64,000 nucleotides of DNA. Source: Branchiostoma floridae (taxonomy: Eukaryota; Chordata; Leptocardii; Amphioxiformes; Branchiostomatidae). Below are positions 1-23,013 of this stretch, one piece after another (the first letter of the stretch is position 1; each line of letters begins with the position of its first letter). The stretch spans positions 14,293,307-14,357,306 of the forward strand of contig NC_049979.1 in NCBI RefSeq assembly GCF_000003815.2. The letters run 5' to 3'. The notes beneath the pieces were generated by a model that was given only the letters and a program-made list of their open reading frames with translations, did not search any database and was not told the origin of the DNA. A program made the position numbers and the translations under genes.

Positions 1-12016
<12,016 letters not shown>

Positions 12017-12528
12017 CAGTAGAGACACTTAGAACAGAAAGATAGACCACCAGATTGTTATGATAGTCTTAACAGCCAGAGAAGAAGATAACCTACAAGT
12101 AGCAATTGGCAGCAGTTATTAACGGAAAACTTGGGGAAATAGTATCCCAAAGTATCCAAACTTGTAGGACATCATTGAGACATGTGGGAGAGCCATCAGC
12201 CCTGGGTGATGCACATGTCTGGACCTGTTGTCAGGTGTAGAGTAACCTGCTGAATGGAACCGGCCAAGCAGCAGGAAGCAAGGTGGTACATCTACTCTGA
12301 AAGATGAAGCAACAAGTAGTTTTCGAAATTAGAGCTCAGCAGAAAGGACATCTTGGAATATTATATTTTTTATATTGCAACCTTCTGTAACCTACTGTAT
12401 ACTAATTAGGTATTATGCAGACCACATTGCTTAATTCCAGTGGCATTTTCTGTGTAGTGAAAAACACTTTCATTATTTGATGATTATTGCAACATTTCTA
12501 AATTCTGTCTTTGTTGAACTTGCATATT

Positions 12529-12534
12529 ATTAAA
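12529..12534 (+). terminator. Candidate poly(A) signal of ERCC2
   Basis: ATTAAA lies about 515 bases after the ERCC2 stop codon in an A/T-rich stretch. It is the commonest variant of the animal polyadenylation hexamer. Other A/T-rich hexamers are nearby, so the exact 3' end is not certain. Confidence 0.45.
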
Positions 12535-14148
12535 GAAAAAGTCATCAGAACTTTTGTTGGATTTTTTCCTCTGTGATGTCTGCTTCCCATATATATGTAC
12601 ATGTATTAGTCCTGAGTTTTGAAACAGTTTTCTTCTTTGAAACCTCCTTGCACTGTGCTATGGTTTTCAGTGTCCTACTTTTTACTATCGCAACGTTACC
12701 CCACCTGGGATGGACGTGCTAAGCTGGAATAGCATGCAGATTCTCACATGATGACAAAGTCATTTAGGGTGGATGGGCAGCTTGGGATAATGTGTACAGT
12801 ATTTTCTCTATTAAAAGTACGCAACACCGTTTTAGGGCAGTCTAAAGGCAAATATACCTGGCTGAAACGTGAAAGGCAAAGTCTCATACAAAGTGCGCAC
12901 CCCTAAGTAGGGATCTTAATGAATGTACAATTGCTTTTTGATTAAAGATGATGGGCCGTTCCCACCAGTACTGCAATGCTGGGCCAACCCAGACCAGGAC
13001 GGTGCAAGCACCTAGTCCATGGTCAGCAGCAAAAATCCGTGTGAAAAACGGTCCGCCGTAGCGAGACCCGTCAGTTTTCACACTGACGAGAACAGTCACT
13101 ACACACTGATCTTAGCCACGTGGGCCGAGAAGCGATAACATTGCAACTCATTCCTTGAAGACAGGTTTGTCAGAGAGCTACTAACTGATTGTGGTATGAG
13201 TATCTGTACATTTTGCACTTCATGAGTATTTTAGAAGCCAAAATCGAAGGAAAGGCGGCCCACAAAAAAAGTGCCAATAACAAATAATTTATACCCGAAA
13301 GCGTTAAGACGCAATGATAGTCATTGTTATCGTCAGATCATAAAAATGTGTCTTTTTGCCGTAACTGCATTAAGAAACCCCGATATATCAAGCCGGACGT
13401 CAGATGCGCGTTGCATTAGCTGTGATCATGTACTGTACTGTGGAGTGTACGTCATTGCGATGTTGAGAACGTTCACTTAACGTGGGGCAACATTTGACAG
13501 AAACGACATCTATCGTCAAGCTACCTCACTGCAGGTAACAGGTGTCAACAACTGATCGTTCCTCACCACACCTGTAACGAACTAGTATTTGTGTGAAAAA
13601 AAGACAGATACCACAGTCTCGTCAGATCAGTACGAGAAGCCAACCGTGAATGTGCATATCTATTCATCGCAACACAATTGTTGAGCTGCAGTGAGAACCC
13701 AATGCATGATTCATGCAACATCTGACTTTCAATGTCATGGCGCTATCAAATGCCATTTGGACACTGGAACATTTCTTTGGACTTTGGTAGCCAATGACAC
13801 GTTACTCAGTATTAAACAAAATAGTAACAGCAACCGTTGAATTTACATGCTAACGTTAACGTTATGAAACTAACGTTATTTGTTGGGCAATGTTTTTTCT
13901 TAAAACATTGCTTAACTGTGCGTTAGACCTCAGCTCGAGTTATATCAACTTCGTTTTTTTCTTCCCCTTACTCAGTGGCAATGGACACCAATGCTTGACA
14001 GGGACGTTTCCTTTTTAAGAGGCAGCGCGGAAAATTTCAGCTAGTTGATGAGAAATTGCATCATCGACGTTGATCGATACCTTTATCTAGATTCACACGT
14101 AACATTACCAAGTTACGTGACCAGAAGGTCGTTGACCTTTGTAAATCC
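12535..14148. other. Intergenic region between ERCC2 and the acyl-CoA oxidase gene
   Basis: No coding exon was recognised. The stretch holds A/T-rich sequence, a group of AACGTTA words at 13852-13881 and the promoter side of the next gene. The short open frames at 12884-13099 and 13271-13480 match nothing recognisable and are not supported as genes. Confidence 0.6.
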
Positions 14149-14157
14149 AAAATGGCG
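14149..14157 (+). promoter_or_regulatory. YY1-type element overlapping the start codon
   Basis: AAAATGGCG overlaps the initiator ATG at 14152. The YY1 consensus AANATGGCG is known to lie over start codons or just downstream of transcription starts in TATA-less animal promoters. The same nine bases occur at the RIN and DPF starts in this window. Confidence 0.5.
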
Positions 14158-17100
14158 TCTGACGTCGAGAAAATGAAACCTTCGCGATACATCGATGGGG
14201 AATATTGGGAACTGAAGGACAGTCTCAGGAGGGAAATTGAGCACAATGACTTGTTTACACAAAGGTGCGATAACCTGATTGTTGTCTTCTCATCTAATTC
14301 TGTCACGAGTACAAACGGCCCGTCCAGAAGACGGTATCTCTACTCGATGACCTTAACGTAAAAATAATATGTTCTGTACAGGTTTGACCTCCCAATGGAC
14401 GAGTTACGTGAAATCACACTCAAGAGAGCCAAGTTCCTCCTGTCTTTGCCACAATGTAGGCAACAGTTTGCCGACCAGGTAAGTAGGTTTTTGCGTAAGA
14501 AACTTAGAAAGTTCATTACAGTTCGAGCTCCAGGAAACTTTTGGCTTTTCGGACACATGAAACACAATTTCCCACATTTTGAGAGTCTTGATTATTGATA
14601 GGTCTGAAATAATGTTATTCCGGATTCCTAGTCAACATAACACAATGCGTCCTTATTCTCATCATTTCTCTGTACCTTACTTGACTTCTCTGTATCAGTG
14701 ACGTTATATAGTAACATTAACTGTTAACGTTACAATTTATTTTTCTCCAATCCAGCTGGCCAATAAGAAAGGCTTCATCAGCAGCAGCCTGGCTATAGGA
14801 GAAGTCTTCTCCTGTGTGGACATGTCTGTTGGAGTCAAGGTTTGTATTCCTGCTTTTTAGTACAATACTTCACATTTGGTTTATTTTGCTTCATGATCCC
14901 ATACACTTAGCAGTATTTGAAGGGACTATTAAATGTTACTTGGTGAAACATTGAAATAACTAACAAGATTGGCAATGATTATCACACCAATGTGTCAACT
15001 ACATGTAACATTATATGTACATGTATTTTCAATGATCCTATTAGTAAGATGATTCAATGTTCTTTCCTTAAGAACAATAGATAAGTAGTGCTGCCAGTAA
15101 TACAGATGCTTGTATTGTTTACAGATGGGAGTGATGGCCTGGCTGTTTGGAGGGGCAGTCATGAACCTGGGCTCACAACAACATGTGGTCAAGTGGTTCC
15201 AACCACTCAAGGTAAAAATGCTTATTCTCATTATCATTTTATGATCTTCCAAACTGAATTTGATTACATGATGGGGTAAAGCAAACTTACAAACGGAATA
15301 TTTAATCCAATTGTGACTTTACTTTCATCCTGCAGGATTTAGAATTCACAGGGATGTTTGCCATGTCAGAGAAGGGCCATGGGAGCAATGTGAGGAACAT
15401 CCTGACAGAGGCGCACTATGACAGTAAAACTCAGGTGAGATGTCAATGCAAACAAAGCTACAAACGATAGCAAACAGAGACTCCTGTCAATTGCCCACTT
15501 TGAAACAATCAAGTAATGACTTGAGCAATATAAAGTGGGCAATAAGGTCAGATACACATGTTACAGGATTCTACTTTTTAGTAATTTTAATTTTTTTATT
15601 TGAGACTTTTATGTGACTTTGTATGCTTGCCTGGAGGTGCCGTTGTACAATATGTTTTCCTGAACATTTTTCTTCTGTGCATGTGCTCTGTTTGTATGCA
15701 GTGTCATAAAATAAAGGGTTCAGGAAGTTGAAAGGGTAGGAATACAGTAAAGTCAAACACTGCATGCTACCCATATGTGTTTTTCCCTGCTTACAGGAGT
15801 TCATCATTACAACCCCATGTGAAGATGCCCAGAAGTTCTACATTGGGAATGCCCTCCAGGGGAACTATGCTGCTGTGTTTGCTCAGTTGATCATTGGACA
15901 GGAGTCCAAGGGTCAGCCTCTGTCTTGTCAAAACTATCACATAGCTAACAAGACTTTGTACTGTTTGCTACATTTGTTCATCTGGTGAAGTATAATGTGA
16001 ATGACCTATAATGTGAATGACCCATGGTATATACTGAATTTCTGATTGGAGTGTGGAGCTGCGAGTTTGATTTTATTTCCTGATTCCTGCGTGTTCATGT
16101 GTATTTTCAGGTCCCCACTGTTTCATAGTACCCATCAGAGATGCAGAGGGAAACCTGTACCCAGGAGTCAGTGTTACAGACATGGGTCTGAAGGAAGGTG
16201 TGTTTAGAAGTGATATTTTATGTGTTGTCTTGTACATGATCATATTTTCCTGTTCTCCAGTAAACTTATTTATCTATTATCATAACATTACATTTTGTGT
16301 TTGTAGAAAGAAATGTGTATCATGTGTGTTCCCAGGACTGAATGGAGTAGACAATGGCATCCTGCACTTCACTGGAGCAAGGACACCAAGAGAGAATCTT
16401 CTCAACAGGTCAGTTAGCTGATGACAGCAATATTGTCCAGGGAGAATATCAAATATGTATGCAACATTACAACTTAGTTGTGATATATTTCAACTCTGAT
16501 TCCAGCACAAGAGTGATAAATAATACAGGACAGTCTCCCATATTTGTTCATGACATGCCCTCCTCAGGTTTGCTGATGTGAGTGCAGAAGGAGTGTACAC
16601 CACTTCTATCCCCAGCCACAACGCCAGGTTCAATGCCATGTTAGCAGCACTGGTGGCAACACGGCTGGCACTCTCCAACCAAGCCACGGCTAGTATGAAG
16701 GTACACAGATTATGCAGTGTGCTGCCTATGCTGAGTTTGCTTGCACATCATTGTTTCAGTGTTGATTTTTTTCTTATTGTCAAATGTGCTGTTTGTGTCG
16801 ATGTTGTCAACTTGTGAATATATGTGCATTCTTCCATTATTTCTCCGTATCTTTCATAGGTTGCCTTGGAAATAGCCATCAGATATGCTTTCAAGTAAGT
16901 CTAGGATACTAGTATATTCCTGTATTCATTATGGTATATGAGTTCATGTCAATTAATCAGTTCCTCAATATTAGTTAAAGTTTAAGTTATCAATATGCAG
17001 AACCAAAAACTCAAAGGGATTTGTTTCTTTACTGGGTATAGATAAAATTGTATCAAGAACATTTTGCTTGTGCTCAGAATACTCCTATTCAATGATATGT

Positions 17101-20100
17101 ACTTGTTACACATTGCAGACGTGTCCAGTTTGGTCCGGGAGATGGCCCAGAGGTTCCCATCATGCATTACCAGACTCACCAGCTGCGACTCATGCCAAAC
17201 CTGGCCACCTGTCTGGCTGTCACGTTTGCCAACAGGTGCAGCAACTCTCTTTCTCTTCTTTCGTTGGTTGCCTCCTGTTTGATTGTTTACTTATCAATGT
17301 CTATGTACCTCATTTTTTACTATTTGAAACACGTATGGTTACAACATAATCTTGTATGAATCACAAGCACTTTGCTACCCTGGTAAATTAGAAGACCCAT
17401 CAATGTGACATTTTCTATCACAAGTATTTTAAGCTTGCAGACTCCTTTTCAGGAATTCATCTAACACAACCAAATTTGATTAGGTGAATACTTTGTGCTT
17501 TTCAGGTATGCAGCGGACATGCTTGATGATGATTTCTTCTACAAGCGAGACTTGGTAGATGACAGGGCCATCCAGGCCCTCGCCTCTGGTCTCAAGGCTT
17601 ACGCCACCTGGGAGAATCTGCAGTGTTTACAGACCTGCCGGGAATGCTGTGGAGGAATGGTGAGAAGGAGACTATGACGTTTTGTCAATAAAAATAAAAA
17701 ATACTATAATCCTAAGCAATGCATTGACTTAAATGCACATACATGTATATGCAAAAATATACGTAAGGAGACCCACCAATATTCTAGTATTTCATACCTT
17801 AAAGTGTAAAAGAGTATGTTTGAAAAACCACAGTGTATCTTCTGTTATGCTCCCATTTCACACCTGTTTCACTTCTTGAAGGGTTACATGACTGAGAATC
17901 GGCTTGCAGGTTTGAAGCAGGACTGTGATGTGTTTGTGACATTTGAAGGTGACAACACTGTTCTGTACCAGGTAACAAGACAACTTGTGCCATTGAAATT
18001 AAAAATTATGTAGCAAGGAAAACAAGATAATACCTGATGTAACAAATGATATGGGTTTTGCATTGACTTTTCTGAATTGACGTTTCCTTCGGTCATTGCC
18101 ATATGCTAAAACTTGTAAATCACACTTCATGTCTTACCTTTAACTTGTAGCAAGTGGTGAAGGAACTGCTGGCAGTGTTTGGACAGAAGCTGGGAGATAA
18201 TCGTGTACTGCAGACCTTGTCAGTTCTACAACAGGAGACAGCTGAGTACATTAAAACAAGGTCAGCTCTAGACCTGATACGTGGAGTTAGAATTCTACGT
18301 AAAACCAGCTGGGTAAATTTGATGACAAGAACAAAGAGATGTGTGATTATGCTATACAAATACTAATTTTTTTATCAAACAGTCAGGAGTAAACAGTGGT
18401 ACTACATGTATTGGTTTGTCTCCTGCAGCATGTTTGCAGTAGGCACAGAGTCAGTGACGAGTGCCATGGGGATGATGAAGGCCCTGTCCTTTAGAGAAGG
18501 GAGGATGCTGAGGAAGCTGGCTGGGAGGATGCTAAAGAAGGTATCATGTGTAGAGTTACAAATGAAGAGAATATCATGACACAAATTTGTTAGCGATTTT
18601 GAGTTTGCAGTGACCATGGACAAAAAACTAAATGCATTTCAGTATCGCCCTCTGCTTTGCTCCCTGTTCAGTCTTCATTCTATGGGAAATGTAAAGAGTG
18701 CATCACAGGAAAACCCTGGTAAATATTTTTTGTTTTTACAATATAAGTTATGTTAGCCTTTGCTGTATATCTAACTGTAACAAGACTGTTTTTTATGTTT
18801 CTAGGTTGGAGATGGAGAAGAGGCATTCCAAGCCTGGAACTCCTGTCTTGACCACACACAGGCGCTGGCCAAATGTCACATACAGCGAGGTAAAAACTTG
18901 AAGCATCACTTGTACATTGGTACATCTTTTACTCAGTCAGTATTGTAAATTATACATCATTTGGNNNNNNNNNNNNNNNNNNNNNNNNNNNNNNNNNNNN
19001 NNNNNNNNNNNNNNNNNNNNNNNNNNNNNNNNNNNNNNNNNNNNNNNNNNNNNNNNNNNNNNNNNNNNNNNNNNNNNNNNNNNNNNNNNNNNNNNNNNNN
19101 NNNNNNNNNNNNNNNNNNNNNNNNNNNNNNNNNNNNNNNNNNNNNNNNNNNNNNNNNNNNNNNNNNNNNNNNNNNNNNNNNNNNNNNNNNNNNNNNNNNN
19201 NNNNNNNNNNNNNNNNNNNNNNNNNNNNNNNNNNNNNNNNNNNNNNNNNNNNNNNNNNNNNNNNNNNNNNNNNNNNNNNNNNNNNNNNNNNNNNNNNNNN
19301 NNNNNNNNNNNNNNNNNNNNNNNNNNNNNNNNNNNNNNNNNNNNNNNNNNNNNNNNNNNNNNNNNNNNNNNNNNNNNNNNNNNNNNNNNNNNNNNNNNNN
19401 NNNNNNNNNNNNNNNNNNNNNNNNNNNNNNNNNNNNNNNNNNNNNNNNNGATATGCCTGGTCGATAGGATATTCGGTATGATATTCCATCATCATGTATT
19501 CCAGTTCATTCATCAATGTTGATATATGAATAATGATTGAATTGAGTATACCGGTAACTTCTGAGTGTTGTGCCTTGTGCTTGCTGAGACCAGTTGTACA
19601 TATGAAGGCCTTCCTGGTAACCTCCTCGCTGTACTAGTACAGTGGTGACTGAACTGCATGTTTGTTCTCAGTCTGCCTGGAACAGTTTGTGGCTGCTGTG
19701 GACAGATGCCCCTATCAACAGGAGAAGGACATCCTAAACAAGGTGGGTGGATTATTTCTCATGTGTGGCAGTATCATTGGTACATAGAGTAAGTCATACC
19801 CTGCAAACTCCATTTTATAGATTACATGACCTTTATAGATATCTCAAACCTGATGCAAAAGAGGGCAAAAACTTTGCATTTGTTTTGCCAGAGGCACTTA
19901 GTACAAATGTAATTAAGACACGAGCTTCTTTTTACATTGACTATGTTCCATATCCCTGTCCTGCTGCAGTTCTGCCTGTTGTATGGGACTCATGCCCTGT
20001 ACACAGACCGTGCCTGGTACCTGGAGCATGGGTACTACACACCTGCCAACACTAAGGAACTCAGACAACAGGTGGGACAGCTCAGCTGAAACATCTGGAT

Positions 20101-20646
20101 ATGCTTGAGTCATTGTCTACTGGCTTATCCATCTACTGATGCAGATAGCTCTGATGAGGATGAAGTAATGCAACTAGACGTTGGAACTGCTGCTGAAAAA
20201 AAATCACTTTTCGAGTTGTTTTTATTTATTTTTTAAAATTTTATAGAATGGTGCATATTGGTATATGCTGCCTAGTGCTTATAGTAAAATTGCCATTCTT
20301 GGCTTTGTTGTTGCTTACAAGCTAAACGTTTTTGTTCCTGAAATTTTTTATTCTGGTTTGAGTTTAATGCCAGTGGGGTGTATTGTGCTGTTGTGCACAT
20401 AGACAACATTTGCCTTAATTTCCTATTTTCCAGCTCCTGTCCCTGTGTGCAGAGACCTGTAACCATGCTGTCTACATAGTGGAAGCATTCCATACTCCAA
20501 GGATCTCTGTCCATGCACCGATAGCTGGGGTGCCCAGTACCAAGGCTCCGTGGGCATACTACCCTGAACCTGGTGCTGAGAATCCACTTGTTGGGATAGA
20601 CGTGGATGCCATCAGGAGGACCACACCTCTACAGTCCAAGCTCTGA
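14152..20646 (+). CDS. Peroxisomal acyl-CoA oxidase-like protein
   Basis: Acyl-CoA oxidases are FAD enzymes that make trans-2-enoyl-CoA and H2O2 in the first step of peroxisomal beta-oxidation. Nineteen exons join in consistent phase to about 658 residues: 14152-14264, 14382-14478, 14756-14839, 15125-15211, 15336-15434, 15797-15911, 16111-16197, 16336-16408, 16568-16700, 16860-16894, 17119-17235, 17506-17659, 17882-17971, 18151-18260, 18429-18540, 18805-18889, 19672-19742, 19970-20071, 20434-20646. Motifs: [16 protein letters not shown] (FAD/substrate region), RVQFGPG, and [11 protein letters not shown], whose Glu aligns with the catalytic base of the family. The protein ends TPLQSKL, a canonical PTS1, so it is expected in the peroxisome matrix. 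The GHGSN and [12 protein letters not shown] stretches look more like the plant ACX2/ACX3 and bacterial type than animal ACOX1, so no paralogue symbol is assigned. The start is the first ATG, in a YY1-type context. The assembly gap falls inside the intron after 18889; phases match across it, so no exon need be missing. Confidence 0.92.
18965..19449. other. Assembly gap (485 N)
   Basis: A run of N lies within an intron of the acyl-CoA oxidase gene. The flanking exons end and start in phase 1, so the reading frame does not require an exon here. Confidence 0.99.
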
Positions 20647-20669
20647 TTGGTTGGAAGTTGTCTTCTCTA

Positions 20670-20675
20670 AATAAA
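20670..20675 (+). terminator. Candidate poly(A) signal of the acyl-CoA oxidase gene
   Basis: AATAAA occurs 24 bases after the stop codon. It is the canonical hexamer but unusually close to the stop, so a later signal may be used instead. Confidence 0.4.
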
Positions 20676-21106
20676 AAGTTCAGTGACGGTAATTCCTACA
20701 ACTCTCGAGTCAAGGCCAACTAATATCAGCTTAAAAATATCCATTTAACCTACAGATTTTGATGGCTAACATTTCTAGATTAGACTTCTCATAATGTGGA
20801 GATGTTGACTGTGCAATATGGTGAAAATGTGTCATTAATGTGCAATGTATTCCAGTAAAATAGTATGTTATGGTAATTGACATAATTATCCTCAGGGAAT
20901 TTATTTTGCCTTTCCAGCCTGGAATGATAATATGAAGCATTTTTCTTGCCTTACGTTGTACTAGTGGGATAGATTCTGTGCCAAGACTAATCTCGTTCAG
21001 TGTGATATGTTGTCAATATCAGATTGTTATTCTTTGATGACATGTAATATTTTGTAGTATGACATTATAAGAGAATACAGGAATTTAATTACTCGTTGAT
21101 TTACTT
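20676..21106. other. Intergenic stretch between convergent genes
   Basis: A/T-rich sequence after the acyl-CoA oxidase gene, with no recognised gene. It probably includes 3' untranslated sequence. Confidence 0.5.
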
Positions 21107-21638
21107 AGGCCACAGCAAATTTTATGGATGACATCCTCTGCAGACTGCAAAAATAGTGCGATAGGGCGTAAAAAAAACAAGATGGGTGAAAAAAAAACAA
21201 GATGGCTACATTTTCAAAAATAGGCACCATGAAGTTGTGATGAATGCTGTAACAACAATTAAAGGGACAAAACATGGTACAAGAGCCAACAAGGCATTCA
21301 TTCCTGTACTCAAGAGATGTACTGGTGTGGTAAAAGTGACACTAGAGTGGTAGACTGGCATCACCAACAAAGTTGGTAACCACACTCATGGCTTCCGTAT
21401 TGGTGTCACTTTTACAACTGTCCATAAGTTTGTTTTCTACAACTACAGTCCTGGGTACCTTGCAAGTGTCACATATACTAGTACAATTATCAGGCTACAA
21501 CACATTTGCTCATTTTGGTACTTTATCGCCATGTTGACCATCCCTGCAGAAGAAAAAAATTCTTGTTTTTTTTTCTGAAATCAGGCAAAAATTAATGCGC
21601 GCGCTAATGTTATCCATAAAATTTACTTGCTGTGGCCT
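21107..21638. mobile_element. Non-autonomous DNA element (MITE-like), 532 bp
   Basis: The left end AGGCCACAGCAAATTTTATG and the complement of the right end, AGGCCACAGCAAGTAAATTT, form imperfect inverted termini of about 25 bases. Nothing inside codes for protein. Internal features are twin AAAAACAAGATGG segments near 21174-21206 and a secondary inverted pair around GTAAAAGTGACAC/GTGTCACTTTTAC. No clear target duplication was found; a TA or TTA duplication is possible. The superfamily is unassigned. Confidence 0.75.
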
Positions 21639-23013
21639 TACGTGTTTGTTAAAGTGTGTAATAGTATTGAAAATCAATTACATATACAACTAAAGAGGTA
21701 TGGGCCTGAGAGTTGTTTCAGCTAGCTTTAGAAGTCAGTCATCATATAGCATTTATAATAGTAATAACATAATATACTAGAAATAACAGTAATTTTAGGA
21801 GTGCTTTGCAAATGGGCCAATTACATGATCTGATTCATGTTCAGACACAATAAATGAATACATATCATACCTCAACATGTAAAAGTGTAACTTTATTTGG
21901 CATGCAATTTGTGCATCAATACAATAGAAAATCTTGATTTGGTGTGTCATCTCAGATGAACAAATCAAACTGCTCAACATACTTTAAACAATTGTTGAAG
22001 AGCTGTACATGTGATTGAAAATAATAAACCTATTTATTAATTACAGTATCTGTGAATAAATACAAAATTATCGAAATAAGACATGAGTGATGATCACTTT
22101 CACTCACTCTTGGCACCAATGATCAGTTCATCTTACTTCATCCTGCTCACAAGATGAATTAAAGAGTTTAGTGGTTAACAATCCTTTCCACATAATCATT
22201 CAAATAAACCGTAACTTAAATACGTAAAAAAGGAAAGATAGGCACGCAATTAGTAGAAATTAGTACAGCATTTCAGAAACAAGTCAACAACTAAAAGCAA
22301 ACAGAACAGTCATAAACAGATAACACATTTGTACATACAGTAGCTTGGACAGATATGGCTACCTGAGGACCAAAAATGAGGGAAAACCAGAGCTGGAGCC
22401 TGAGCTTTACTGAGTTTGTATTACTTATTTTCCACACGTAGTATGCAAAAACTTCTATTCTATGACCTAGTGCTACTTCCTTCTGAAAGCACCTGACATT
22501 AGCACACATAACGTTATATGGAGATACTGTGTGGATTAAAATGATCCCCATATCTTGGAACATGGACATTCCTATAGTTTAAGATACATCTACACATATG
22601 GTATCTTTGAAAAATATATCTAACACTTGTTAGCCCTTGAGTATTTTCTTCAGTGTTGAGTGTCAAACCTACAGTACTGTGCGGGTACAGCCTGGGTCTA
22701 AATGTGTGTTAGAATTAGCAGTGACATTCCTATTGCTGGAAGACCCTGAAGTAAACACACATTGTGTGTTGGAAGACAAGATGCGAACACTGGAAAATAT
22801 ACTAATTTCTATCTATTATACCCCAAAATGCTTCATTAACTCAGTGACATTCCTATATTTCCAGAAAATCTTTGTACATCATCATACAGTTCATACTATA
22901 CTATCATCAAAGTTCAGTATTTCACCAAAATACATTGCTTTCTATACAAATCCTATACCATTTAACTAAGACAGTCGGTACTGGCACCCTAAATCTTTCC
23001 TGTAGTAGTGTTG
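21639..23013 (-). other. Probable 3' untranslated region and flank of RIN
   Basis: No coding exon is recognised on either strand. Candidate minus-strand poly(A) signals (TTTATT on the + strand) occur near 21892 and 22032, consistent with a 1-kb 3' UTR for the RIN gene. The exact end cannot be fixed from sequence alone. Confidence 0.4.

Noticed and set aside
18917-19522. Long frames across runs of N at 18965-19449, and similar ones at the other gaps
   Set aside because: They exist only because N is read as unknown residues.
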